Shown here: piece after piece, positions 1-6,493 of the stretch
How positions within the stretch are numbered: position 1 is the stretch's first letter
Layout of the letters: each line of letters opens with the position of its first letter
From: an uncultured Clostridium sp.
GTDB taxonomy: Bacteria; Bacillota; Clostridia; Lachnospirales; Lachnospiraceae
NCBI GenBank assembly: GCA_945946715.1
Contig: CAMEWU010000096.1
Span: 1 to 8,922 of the forward strand
Length of the DNA stretch: 8,922 bases
Direction: 5' to 3'
The notes under the pieces: generated by a model
Seen by the model: only the letters and a program-made list of their open reading frames with translations
Told to the model about the DNA's origin: nothing
Database searches by the model: none
Translations under genes and position numbers: made by a program

Positions 1-5
1 ATGCA

Positions 6-78
6 AAAAGGATACCATCCTATATTTGAAACCTCCTGCCATGGGCAGGAGGTTTCAAATATAGGATGGTATCCTTTT
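6..78. terminator. Perfect 35-bp inverted repeat, probable terminator of purE
   Basis: Arms 6-40 and 44-78 pair without a mismatch around a 3-base loop (41-43). Leaving the stem on the minus strand gives a run of five T; on the plus strand the flank is also T-rich (75-85). It lies 43 bases past the purE stop codon, so it can end purE transcription, and it could act in both directions. A stem of this length is much longer than an ordinary intrinsic terminator (usually 6-12 bp). A palindromic repeat element that also serves as terminator is an alternative. Confidence 0.75.
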
Positions 79-121
79 CTTTTCTGTTATTCTAATCCTA
101 TTTTCTATATTGCCAGTTTTA

Positions 122-610
122 TTACCGGAATTTCTCAATTACTTCTTCATTTGCTTTCATTGCTTTCGTTTCCATCTCCTGACGTTCTGCCAGTAAACGT
201 TCTTTAATCTCCGGATGCTGGTTAGCCATAATTTGAAGTGCAAGATACGCCGCATTTTTACTTCCATTGATTGCCACGGTAGCTACCGGAATTCCTGGTG
301 GCATTTGAACAATGGAATACAATGCATCCATACCATCCAATACAGAACCGGAAAGTGGAATACCAATAACCGGAAGCACTGTCTGGGAAGCTACAACTCC
401 CGGCAATGCCGCTGCCATACCGGCAGCTGTAATAATTACTTCTGTTCCATTGTTATTTGCTTCTTCTATAAATGCAGAAAGGCCGGCATGTGCCCGATGT
501 GCAGACAAACATCTGACATCTACCTCTACACCATAGTTTTTTAAAATCTCGACTGCAGGCTCAACCTTCGGCAAGTCACTGGTAGAACCCATAATAACAG
601 CTGTTCTCAT
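122..610 (-). CDS. purE: N5-carboxyaminoimidazole ribonucleotide mutase (PurE, class I)
   Basis: PurE moves the carboxyl group of N5-CAIR to C4 to give CAIR, a step of cytoplasmic purine synthesis. The 162-residue length is normal for class I. Visible motifs are GSTSDLP (residues 8-14, phosphate-binding loop), SAHRAH (36-41, with the conserved His38), AAGMAAALPG (62-71) and SIVQMPPGIPVAT (99-111). Two motifs differ from the textbook E. coli form: SAHRTP is SAHRAH, and the His of GGAAHLPG is Ala. I recall this variant from clostridial PurE proteins, so I read it as a lineage form and not as loss of function. The ATG at 608-610 follows an AAAGGG-type site. The gene is alone on its strand here; no other pur gene is in the window. 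A class II (AIR carboxylase) enzyme is less likely, because the sequence around the His38 motif and the C-terminus follow class I. Confidence 0.93.
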   Translation of the reverse strand: MRTAVIMGSTSDLPKVEPAVEILKNYGVEVDVRCLSAHRAHAGLSAFIEEANNNGTEVIITAAGMAAALPGVVASQTVLPVIGIPLSGSVLDGMDALYSIVQMPPGIPVATVAINGSKNAAYLALQIMANQHPEIKERLLAERQEMETKAMKANEEVIEKFR

Positions 611-638
611 AGTTTCACCCTTTCTTTACGTTTTTTTT

Positions 639-667
639 ATTTTATAGCATATAAACTCTTTTTTCAA
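639..667 (-). promoter_or_regulatory. Probable purE promoter
   Basis: On the minus strand TTGAAA (662-667) is separated by 17 bases from TAAAAT (639-644). An overlapping reading, TGC-TATAAA (TATAAA at 641-646), gives an extended -10 with 15-base spacing. Transcription would start near 632, leaving a leader of about 20 bases. That is too short for a purine riboswitch, so any control must act at the promoter itself. Confidence 0.6.
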
Positions 668-673
668 TCCTAT

Positions 674-703
674 TTCACAGTTTTCCCGGCACCTGAATAT
701 AAT
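674..703 (+). promoter_or_regulatory. Probable promoter of the substrate-binding lipoprotein gene
   Basis: TTCACA (674-679), 18 bases, then a perfect TATAAT (698-703). The start would be near 710, about 22 bases before the ATG, with no room for a riboswitch. Its -35 box is 6 bases from that of the purE promoter, so the two promoters stand back-to-back and a single protein bound between them could affect both. Confidence 0.65.
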
Positions 704-732
704 AACCACAAATCGGTCTCATAGGAGATATT

Positions 733-1737
733 ATGCTTCACAAATCAAAACGGATTGCTGCCATCCTTAGCATTCTGACCTTACTTGCTTTCACAATGGG
801 TGGCTGTACAAAAAAACAGGAGAACCTTACTACCGTTACCCTAAATGAAGTAGCACATTCTATTTTCTACGCTCCTCAATATGTTGCCATCGAACTGGGA
901 TATTTCGAAGAAGAAGGAATAGACCTGGAACTGGTAACCGGTTTTGGTGCTGATAAAACCATGAGTGCTTTGGTAGCAGGCGAAGCAGACATTGGTTTCA
1001 TGGGTTCTGAGTCATCCATCTACCTTTATAATGAAGATGCAGAAGATTATGCGGTCAATTTTGCTCAATTGACTCAGCGTGCCGGTAATTTTCTGGTTGC
1101 CCGGGAAGCTACAGACAATTTCCAATGGTCAAACTTAAAAGGAAAAGAAATCATCGGAGGACGTCCAGGTGGAATGCCGGAAATGGTACTGGAATATATT
1201 CTTAAATTAAATAACATTAGTCCTAGCGAAGATGTCACCCTGGTACAAAATATAGACTTTGGAAATACTTCCGGTGCCTTTGCCGGAGGAACCGGTGATT
1301 ACACAGTAGAATTTGAACCGTCTGCCACTGCATTAGAGCAGCAGGGAGCCGGTTATGTAGTTGCATCTTTGGGCGTTGATAGTGGTTATGTCCCATACAC
1401 AGCCTATTGTGCAAAGCAAAGTTATATAGCAGAGCATCCTGAAATAATCCAGAGTTTTACAAATGCACTGCAAAAAGGAATGGATTATGTAAACTCTCAT
1501 ACACCAGCCGAAATTGCAGAAGTAATCGCTCCACAATTTGAAGAGACAGATGTGGAAACCATAACTATGATTGTAGAACGATACGCTTCTCAAGATACAT
1601 GGAAAGATAATCTGATTTTTGAAGAGGATAGCTTCCTACTTCTGGAAAATATTCTGGATGAAGCAGGAGAACTAGAGTCTTTTGCCCCATATGAACAACT
1701 GGTTGATACCAGCTATGCAGAAAAAGCCTTAGAGTAA
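733..1737 (+). CDS. ABC importer substrate-binding lipoprotein (NMT1/THI5-SsuA type)
   Basis: This is a 334-residue lipid-anchored binding protein that would capture a small molecule outside the cell and hand it to an ABC permease. A charged start, a hydrophobic stretch (about 8-20) and the lipobox MGGC (22-25, lipidated Cys25) form a lipoprotein signal. The mature part carries the typical pattern of the NitT/TauT/SsuA and ThiY family: FYAPQYVAIELGYF followed by EGIDLEL (45-67), ALVAGEADIGF (79-89) and LKGKEIIGGRPGG (135-147). AGGAG at 723-727 with a 5-base spacer fixes the ATG. No permease or ATPase gene lies beside it: purE is divergent upstream and a minus-strand gene converges downstream, so partners must be elsewhere. 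Substrate is not readable; pyrimidine/thiamine precursor, riboflavin, sulfonate and nitrate binders all share this fold. Confidence 0.88.
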   Translation: MLHKSKRIAAILSILTLLAFTMGGCTKKQENLTTVTLNEVAHSIFYAPQYVAIELGYFEEEGIDLELVTGFGADKTMSALVAGEADIGFMGSESSIYLYNEDAEDYAVNFAQLTQRAGNFLVAREATDNFQWSNLKGKEIIGGRPGGMPEMVLEYILKLNNISPSEDVTLVQNIDFGNTSGAFAGGTGDYTVEFEPSATALEQQGAGYVVASLGVDSGYVPYTAYCAKQSYIAEHPEIIQSFTNALQKGMDYVNSHTPAEIAEVIAPQFEETDVETITMIVERYASQDTWKDNLIFEEDSFLLLENILDEAGELESFAPYEQLVDTSYAEKALE

Positions 1738-1742
1738 TAAAA

Positions 1743-1789
1743 ATGCCATGGACAGCACTTGCGATTGCTTCACAGTCTGTTCATGGCAT
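1743..1789. terminator. Shared terminator hairpin between convergent genes
   Basis: Arms 1743-1755 and 1777-1789 (ATGCCATGGACAG against CTGTTCATGGCAT) pair over 13 positions, one a G-T pair. Minus-strand transcripts leave the stem into TTTTTATTA, a good intrinsic terminator tail for the aminopeptidase gene. The plus-strand tail (CCTTATGATTTTT) is weaker but may serve the lipoprotein gene. The hairpin fills most of the 70-base gap between the two converging stop codons. Confidence 0.7.
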
Positions 1790-1807
1790 CCTTATGATTT
1801 TTCCGGA

Positions 1808-3880
1808 TTACATATTCATAGAATCCAACGGCTTATTCAATTCTTCTGTCCCATTCAGTACAAATCTTCCATCCTTCATAATCATGACTTCCTTTCCGTC
1901 GGCATGTATGGATACAATTGTACCAATTTCTTCATACGGAATGGTAATATCCGTGTGACAGTTAAAATACGCCCGGCTCTCATCCTTTTTCCGTAAAATA
2001 GAACATTCATTATCTTTCGCAACAATTTCCTTACCATCCGGATTAAATAATCGGTTTTCCTCACTATAACTATAGCAGGTATCTCCCACTGCGAAATGAG
2101 GTCCCATTTTTTCTACAATTAAAATTGGCAGCTTATATACAATATTATATCGATTTGCCATAACATAGGCAGTGGTATTTGTACCTATGGCAAATTCTCC
2201 AATTGGCAGTGTTTCCCGATTTAATAACAGATTTTCTTTTATAAACCGCACATTCTCCTCTTCTGTTTCAAAGTTTTTACAGGTATATGTTTCTATCATG
2301 CCATCTTGAAAATGAATTTCCAGGTCAATGAATTTTAAATCATTTAAGAATACCTCACTGACATTCAAGATTCCATTGGTGCCTGCTAACTTTGGAGATG
2401 TAAACACTTCACCAACAGGAATGTTAACATCCGCCAGACAGTTTTCAAAGTTAGTTTCTCTGTCCGGATGTTCCAATTCATGCATGCTTACTGTAATATC
2501 CGTCCGGTTCTTGCCGGTTCCTTTTACCCGAACTGCCACCGCCTGATTCAGTTCCTGAATCAACGTTTCCTGAATTCTCCGATACACCTTCTTATCTAAC
2601 GTATTCACTTTCACCGTTTCCCGGAACACAGCTTCAAAATCTGCTCCAATTTCCGGAGATGGGTAAGCAATAATTGTAAAACTGTATTCTTCCCGCTTTA
2701 CATAACGATTTACAATCTGACTTGACTGTCGGGTGTACTCTACCGATAGTTCCTGCTGCTTTTTACTAAATGTCACACATTCTGATTTTTGTATAGGTTC
2801 AAATGGTGTTTCTCCAAAGGTTTCAATTACAGCCGGACCAGCATAATATTCTGTAAATCTCTCATTGGCTTCATATGCTTTGGCTAACACCTCCAGTTTA
2901 CGTTCCATGAGATTTCGATCCAGATACAATGCTTCATCCATCCGATGGTCATACTCATACTGACGATTTGGAGAAGTAGCTGTTACTCCACTTCTTCGAT
3001 TTTGTTTTCGATTCAGGCAACTAACTGCCGGACGGTAAATAATAGGTTCCAGTCCCAACTGGCGAAACTGTTGAATAGCAGCCCGAATAATCCGTTCCTG
3101 TCCGATTGCATAATGTAAATTTACATACTTCTTTTTGCTTAAATCAATTCCTGCAATTTCAAAACCTTCCCGATACCCATCTGTATAGGTAAATGCCAAT
3201 TCCCGGATTTCTTTCTCAGAAAGGGTGTTTAAGAATTCAGCGGTCTTTAATTCATATTCCGATATATATTCACCATATCCATAAAGATATCGTAAATCCT
3301 GTAAATCTGCCTGTTCCACAAGATCAGTACAGAAACTGAGTTCCGGATTAAACTGTTCCCGAATCCGGTATGGAATCAGAACATCGCTGTAATCATAATA
3401 AAAGTAATAAATCGCTTTTTTTACACATTCCGGCTTTCGGCTCTCATCATCTTCAAAGAGATTGTAAATTTCAATAAACAGTTCCAAAAAACAAACCAGT
3501 TCCTGATATCGGCATTCTCTAAGATAAATTCCGATTCCAATCAGCTCAGAACACAAAAAACTCAGCATCCTGCCAAACTCATTGCCTAACTGTTCTACCG
3601 CATATGCCGGATTTGCAAAACTGGTTTCATATTGATCCGGAAGAATCATTCCGTATATCTGCCGGTTCATATGCTCTAGTTCTTCTATCTGAAACTCTCG
3701 ATAATCCAGTGCCTCCTGAGATTTTAACAGAACTATATAATCTGCAATCCTGTGAAAATAGGTACGGAATGGTTCCGGTACACTTTCTTCTTTACTAATA
3801 TCAGCAATACGATCCCATGCTAAAGAAAGGCGCTCACTGACTGCTATATACTCTTCCTTAAATAAATCCTGATATTTCAT
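1808..3880 (-). CDS. M29-family metallo-aminopeptidase with long N-terminal region
   Basis: The C-terminal half matches the thermophilic aminopeptidase family (M29, AmpS/AmpT type), which removes N-terminal residues from peptides using two metal ions. The expected metal ligands are visible: Glu491 (GEVFTSPKLAGTNG), Glu562 (GEFAIGTNTTAY), His595 (GPHFAVGD) and the pair His642/Asp644 (HTDI), with Tyr603 near the expected tyrosine. The M29 fold seems to begin around residue 230-250. M29 enzymes are usually about 400-415 residues, whereas this protein has 690; residues 1-220 are acidic, rich in Tyr and Glu, and appear helical, with no motif I recognise. No signal peptide is seen, so it is cytoplasmic. 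It lies 24 bases after the preceding membrane-protein gene, so it is probably co-transcribed; AAGGA precedes the ATG. Confidence 0.82.
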   Translation of the reverse strand: MKYQDLFKEEYIAVSERLSLAWDRIADISKEESVPEPFRTYFHRIADYIVLLKSQEALDYREFQIEELEHMNRQIYGMILPDQYETSFANPAYAVEQLGNEFGRMLSFLCSELIGIGIYLRECRYQELVCFLELFIEIYNLFEDDESRKPECVKKAIYYFYYDYSDVLIPYRIREQFNPELSFCTDLVEQADLQDLRYLYGYGEYISEYELKTAEFLNTLSEKEIRELAFTYTDGYREGFEIAGIDLSKKKYVNLHYAIGQERIIRAAIQQFRQLGLEPIIYRPAVSCLNRKQNRRSGVTATSPNRQYEYDHRMDEALYLDRNLMERKLEVLAKAYEANERFTEYYAGPAVIETFGETPFEPIQKSECVTFSKKQQELSVEYTRQSSQIVNRYVKREEYSFTIIAYPSPEIGADFEAVFRETVKVNTLDKKVYRRIQETLIQELNQAVAVRVKGTGKNRTDITVSMHELEHPDRETNFENCLADVNIPVGEVFTSPKLAGTNGILNVSEVFLNDLKFIDLEIHFQDGMIETYTCKNFETEEENVRFIKENLLLNRETLPIGEFAIGTNTTAYVMANRYNIVYKLPILIVEKMGPHFAVGDTCYSYSEENRLFNPDGKEIVAKDNECSILRKKDESRAYFNCHTDITIPYEEIGTIVSIHADGKEVMIMKDGRFVLNGTEELNKPLDSMNM

Positions 3881-3904
3881 ATTTCATTTCCTTTACTTTC
3901 GTTA

Positions 3905-4231
3905 TTAAGCAAATAATCCCAAAATTATAATAATAATATTGACAAGCAACAGAATAATATTCAAAAGAGTACCTGCCCGCTTAAACAAATCCATACTCTC
4001 TTCATCTTTCCAGCTAATCACAGCAAATACAAATCCTACAATAGCAAGAAAAAATGCAGAAATCCCCATAAATCCTGCAATTCCTCCTGCTGCCCCCTTA
4101 GCCTTTATGGTTAAAATTAATTCTCCAATAATCAGAAGTGCAGAAACGCAACCTAACCCGCATGCCACCATACCATCAACAGAGTGTCGGATATCCTGAA
4201 ACTTATATGGTCTATGATTTCTTTTCGGCAT
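3905..4231 (-). CDS. Small three-helix membrane protein, DUF6142-like
   Basis: The predicted product has 108 residues, with a basic cytoplasmic start (PKRNHRPYKF) and three hydrophobic segments at roughly 22-46, 53-77 and 86-108, the last running to the C-terminus. The pattern HRPYKF, then a gap, HSVDG, glycine-rich helices and a short charged loop (WKDEESMDLFKRAG) resembles the small membrane proteins annotated DUF6142 in Lachnospiraceae; this is from memory and moderate at best. A reading frame stays open up to 4297, but the ATG at 4229-4231 is chosen because AAGGAGG (4239-4245) sits 7 bases before it; an ATG two codons earlier would leave only 1 base. It overlaps the end of vanZ by 20 bases, which suggests translational coupling. 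Function is unknown. Confidence 0.7.
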   Translation of the reverse strand: MPKRNHRPYKFQDIRHSVDGMVACGLGCVSALLIIGELILTIKAKGAAGGIAGFMGISAFFLAIVGFVFAVISWKDEESMDLFKRAGTLLNIILLLVNIIIIILGLFA

Positions 4232-4700
4232 TTTCATACCTCCTTCTATCAATGGCTCTAAGGATACGGTAGCATAGATAGCCAATCGCGCCACCACAAG
4301 TATTAAGAATCAGGTCATCAACATCAAATACCCCTACCCGGGTTACCAACTGAATCAGTTCAATTCCCAGACTGAATAAAAATGTATATAAAACCGCAAC
4401 AAAAAAACCGGTCTTCTGATTTCGAACCCATCGAATCAGTGCTCCAAAAGGGATAAAAGCCGCTACATTGCCTACCAGATTAATCACAACATCCGTATAA
4501 TGAATACTCCCACCATTGAACGCACTATGCACAAATCGCTTTATCTCCAAAAAGGGAACCAGATTATATCGGTAATCTGCATATCCATCTGCTCTTCCAT
4601 ATATATCACTCAACAGTAAAAAATACACAATTGCTATCACATATAAAATAAATAGAATGAGACAGATTGTGCGAAATCGTTTTCTACTATTCATACTCAT
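4212..4700 (-). CDS. VanZ-family membrane protein
   Basis: The protein has a first hydrophobic helix near its start and further helices around residues 68-88, 97-112 and 130-145 (counted from ATG 4700, 162 residues). It shows the VanZ-like pattern: NLVPF (about 46-50), N-LVGNVAAFIPFG (about 74-86), SLGIELIQ (about 110-117) and FDVDDLILNTCGGAIGY (about 125-141). The founding VanZ gives low-level teicoplanin resistance by an unknown mechanism; most relatives have no known role, so no resistance is claimed. The frame continues to a GTG at 4718, which has no ribosome site and lies against a hairpin; ATG 4700 and ATG 4694 are both possible with weak sites. It overlaps the next gene by 20 bases. 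Confidence 0.85.
   Translation of the reverse strand: MSMNSRKRFRTICLILFILYVIAIVYFLLLSDIYGRADGYADYRYNLVPFLEIKRFVHSAFNGGSIHYTDVVINLVGNVAAFIPFGALIRWVRNQKTGFFVAVLYTFLFSLGIELIQLVTRVGVFDVDDLILNTCGGAIGYLCYRILRAIDRRRYENAEKKS
4239..4245 (-). promoter_or_regulatory. Ribosome binding site inside vanZ that sets the next start
   Basis: AAGGAGG on the minus strand lies within the last codons of the vanZ gene, 7 bases before the ATG at 4231. It supports the short 108-residue form of the following protein and ties its translation to passage of ribosomes through vanZ. Confidence 0.75.
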
Positions 4701-4721
4701 TTCTCGCTTTCTTCGCACAAA

Positions 4722-4742
4722 AGGGAAGCATACAGCTTCCCT
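4722..4742 (-). terminator. Hairpin with short T-run between small membrane gene and vanZ
   Basis: AGGGAAGC (4722-4729) pairs fully with GCTTCCCT (4735-4742) around a 5-base loop. On the minus strand it is followed by TTTT and then GTG. It sits 20 bases after the stop of the 50-residue gene and just before vanZ. The short T-run suggests partial termination or RNA processing and not a complete stop, so downstream genes could be made at a lower level than pyrE. Confidence 0.4.
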
Positions 4743-4761
4743 ATATCATTGCATTTCATTC

Positions 4762-4914
4762 TTAAAATGTAAGTCCTGATTTAGACTTGATTAACTTTGC
4801 TCCATTTACAATCATCAATACACCGATTGCGATTCCGGAACATATTGCAACAATACCCAGAACCAGACTCCAGATTCCTGTATTGGACATGATCTTATAT
4901 GTGTTTTCTTCCAT
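4762..4914 (-). CDS. 50-residue single-span membrane protein downstream of pyrE
   Basis: This short gene encodes 50 residues: a polar start (MEENTYKIMSNTG), one long hydrophobic stretch (about 14-37, including SLVLGIVAICSGIAIGVLM) and a basic end (KLIKSKSGLTF). The ATG at 4912-4914 is preceded by a near-ideal AGGAGGGG (4921-4928) with a 6-base spacer, and the TAA is at 4762-4764. The ribosome site overlaps the pyrE stop codon, and the two genes are only 12 bases apart, so translation is probably coupled. The charge pattern (acidic or neutral outside, basic inside) fits an inner-membrane protein with its N-terminus outside. No known function; the strong translation signal and operon position are the evidence that it is real. 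Confidence 0.78.
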   Translation of the reverse strand: MEENTYKIMSNTGIWSLVLGIVAICSGIAIGVLMIVNGAKLIKSKSGLTF

Positions 4915-4920
4915 ATGATT

Positions 4921-4928
4921 CCCCTCCT
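4921..4928 (-). promoter_or_regulatory. Strong ribosome site overlapping the pyrE stop codon
   Basis: AGGAGGGG on the minus strand shares bases with the pyrE TAG at 4927-4929 and lies 6 bases before the ATG of the 50-residue membrane protein. The overlap argues for coupled translation and supports the small gene. Confidence 0.75.
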
Positions 4929-5601
4929 ATTTTACACCGTACTGTTCATAATATGCATCTATCGCTGCTTTCAATGCATCATCAATAATAACCTTTCCTT
5001 TATATGGCTTGTTGTATAAATGCTCTACCACCTCTGCCATCGTTACAATCGCTGTGGTCTTCATGCCATATGTTTCCTCAATTTCAGTTAATGCACTTTT
5101 CGTACCCTGTCCACGTTCCATACGATCCACAGATACTACCAAACCAATTACATCTACATTTCCCTGTGCCTTCAAAATCGGAAGGGTTTCCTGAATAGAA
5201 GTTCCGGCTGTCGTAACATCTTCAATGATTACAACCTTATCTCCATCCTGAATCGGACTTCCTAACAGAATTCCTTTATCACCATGATCCTTTACTTCCT
5301 TACGATTGGAACAGTATTTAATCTCTTTTCCATAGCGTTCATCAATGGCCATAGTAGTCGCAACACTTAATGGTATACCTTTATATGCCGGTCCAAATAA
5401 CACATCAAAATCAAAACCGTAAGTACTCTGAATTGCCTCAGCATAATAACCGCCTAATCTGCGAAGCTGAGAACCGGTACGATAAAACCCTGTATTTACA
5501 AAAAATGGTGTCTTTCTACCACTTTTGGTTACAAAATCACCAAATTTTAATACATTACAATCAATCATAAATTCAATAAACTCTTCTTTATAGCGTTCCA
5601 T
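4927..5601 (-). CDS. pyrE: Orotate phosphoribosyltransferase
   Basis: PyrE joins orotate to PRPP to form orotidine monophosphate, the fifth step of pyrimidine synthesis in the cytoplasm. The 224 residues match the longer E. coli-like type. The PRPP-binding motif VVIIEDVTTAGTS (123-135) is complete, and the flexible catalytic loop carries RKEVKDHG (100-107) with the conserved Arg, Lys and His. KSGRKTPFFVNTG (26-38) matches the orotate/PRPP side of the active site and PAYKGIPL (71-78) the family core. The ATG at 5599-5601 follows AGGAGG (5614-5619) at 12 bases, slightly long, but there is no in-frame start closer. No pyrF, pyrD or pyrB is in the window. It heads the tight run pyrE, 50-residue membrane gene, vanZ, small membrane gene, aminopeptidase. 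Confidence 0.95.
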   Translation of the reverse strand: MERYKEEFIEFMIDCNVLKFGDFVTKSGRKTPFFVNTGFYRTGSQLRRLGGYYAEAIQSTYGFDFDVLFGPAYKGIPLSVATTMAIDERYGKEIKYCSNRKEVKDHGDKGILLGSPIQDGDKVVIIEDVTTAGTSIQETLPILKAQGNVDVIGLVVSVDRMERGQGTKSALTEIEETYGMKTTAIVTMAEVVEHLYNKPYKGKVIIDDALKAAIDAYYEQYGVK

Positions 5602-5638
5602 GTCCGAACCAAGCCTCCTGTATACGAATTTCTACTTT

Positions 5639-5667
5639 ACATTACCATAAAAAAAGGGGGTTTTCAA
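5639..5667 (-). promoter_or_regulatory. Probable pyrE promoter with extended -10
   Basis: On the minus strand TTGAAA (5662-5667), a 17-base spacer, then TGG-TAATGT (-10 at 5639-5644). The spacer is a run of five C followed by seven T, which is unusual. Transcription would begin near 5632 and give a leader of about 30 bases without any hairpin, so PyrR-type attenuation is not apparent here. Confidence 0.55.
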
Positions 5668-5696
5668 TTCATTTTCCTTACTAATTTCTGTCTTTC

Positions 5697-5900
5697 TTAT
5701 AATTTATCTCCCAAAAAAACACCAGCTGCAAAAATTAATCGTTCCCTGTTTTCTTTGCAGGCTTCTTCATACACCATCTGCTGCTTTATTTTTTCATGTC
5801 TCAGGTCTCTGATTTCTTCTTTGGATGCTTCATGTCCGCAAAATGGACATACTTCAACTTCATTCCCAATTAATTCATTACAATTTACGCAATTTTTCAT
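5697..5900 (-). CDS. Small zinc-ribbon protein, unknown function
   Basis: A 67-residue protein begins with a zinc ribbon made of two CxxC knuckles: Cys4/Cys7 (CVNC) and Cys18/Cys21 (CPFC, followed by GH). The middle (about 27-55) is strongly charged and likely one amphipathic helix, and the end (about 55-65, IFAAGVFLGDKL) is weakly hydrophobic. The ATG at 5898-5900 has an excellent GGGAGGAG site (5908-5915) 7 bases upstream. It lies 95 bases before pyrE on the same strand with no terminator between, so read-through into pyrE is likely although pyrE has its own promoter. Such lone zinc ribbons often bind nucleic acid or a protein partner, but nothing here shows which. Confidence 0.75.
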   Translation of the reverse strand: MKNCVNCNELIGNEVEVCPFCGHEASKEEIRDLRHEKIKQQMVYEEACKENRERLIFAAGVFLGDKL

Positions 5901-5929
5901 AAAGCATCTCCTCCCTTAAAATATCCTTA

Positions 5930-5958
5930 ATTTTATCATACTATTTCCTTCATCACAA
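5930..5958 (-). promoter_or_regulatory. Probable promoter of the zinc-ribbon gene
   Basis: On the minus strand TTGTGA (5953-5958), 17 bases, then TGA-TAAAAT (-10 at 5930-5935), an extended -10 form. The start would be near 5923, about 22 bases before the ATG. The remaining intergenic stretch to 6070 shows no other clear signal. Confidence 0.5.
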
Positions 5959-6070
5959 TAAAATGATTTGGCAGCTTTGTTCTACGACTCCTTTTAGCCA
6001 CATTGATTTGCCCCATAAACTTGCTTAATGGACAATTTACTTATTACGTCATTCTCTTGTAATCGTATAA

Positions 6071-6403
6071 TTATTCTTCTACATATGCCATAACGTCTTT
6101 AAAAATAGCACGATAGCCTTCTGGCTTGATATGCATACCCTCGATGGTGTATTCAGACTTTAAGCAACCTTGTTCATTCATAAGAGGGGCATTAACATTA
6201 ATATATCTCTGTCCATGTTTGGTAGCAAGCTTTTCTACCATTTCATTTGCCTTATTAATCTTTTCATTGGTGCGAATTAATAGACAGGGTTTCATTTCTT
6301 CTGTAGCAGCATCATAATTAACCGGGTAATACGCCATCATATAAATGATGACACCCAGAAGTTGTTCCTCTATCTGCGTAATAATCTGGTCGTAATTGGA
6401 CAT
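6071..6403 (-). pseudogene. C-terminal remnant of an SGNH/GDSL-type hydrolase
   Basis: The 110-residue frame aligns by eye with the last half of SGNH/GDSL esterases: YDQIITQIEEQL, VIIYMMAYYPVN, RTNEKINKANEMVEKLATKHG, YINVNAPL and EYTIEGMHIKPEGY, with the catalytic-type His91 retained. Complete relatives are about 200-230 residues. The blocks that hold the nucleophile Ser and the oxyanion-hole Gly and Asn should come before residue 1 and are absent. The ATG at 6401-6403 has no ribosome site, and an in-frame TAA (6415-6420 region) closes the frame just upstream, so no longer protein is possible. It cannot hydrolyse by the usual mechanism. I read it as a gene that lost its 5' half by deletion or replacement; a short expressed protein is unlikely. 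Confidence 0.7.
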
Positions 6404-6427
6404 GACCGTTTCTAGTTAAGAAATAGA

Positions 6428-6443
6428 GCGTAGACATCTACGC
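6428..6443 (-). terminator. Short perfect hairpin downstream of the anchored unknown protein
   Basis: GCGTAGA (6428-6434) pairs with TCTACGC (6437-6443). On the minus strand it is followed by TCTATTTCTT, a broken T-run. It stands 50 bases after the stop codon at 6494 and before the hydrolase remnant, so it may be a weak terminator for that gene. Confidence 0.35.
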
Positions 6444-6493
6444 CCATATTCATTGCAGTTATATTATATTTTTCTTCTACAAGTTGGAATCTG

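Noticed and set aside
1..207. Plus-strand open frame of 68 codons at the left edge
   Set aside because: It runs through the perfect hairpin and then antisense to purE; no ribosome site and no recognisable protein pattern.
611..732. Purine or TPP riboswitch between purE and the lipoprotein gene
   Set aside because: Predicted leaders on both sides are only about 20 bases and no conserved riboswitch core is visible.
4232..4297. Longer N-terminus for the small three-helix membrane protein
   Set aside because: The extra residues come from reading vanZ codons in another frame and lie before the strong AAGGAGG site.
4701..4718. GTG start for the VanZ-family protein
   Set aside because: No ribosome site and directly against the hairpin at 4722-4742; ATG 4700 or 4694 is more plausible, although this is not settled.
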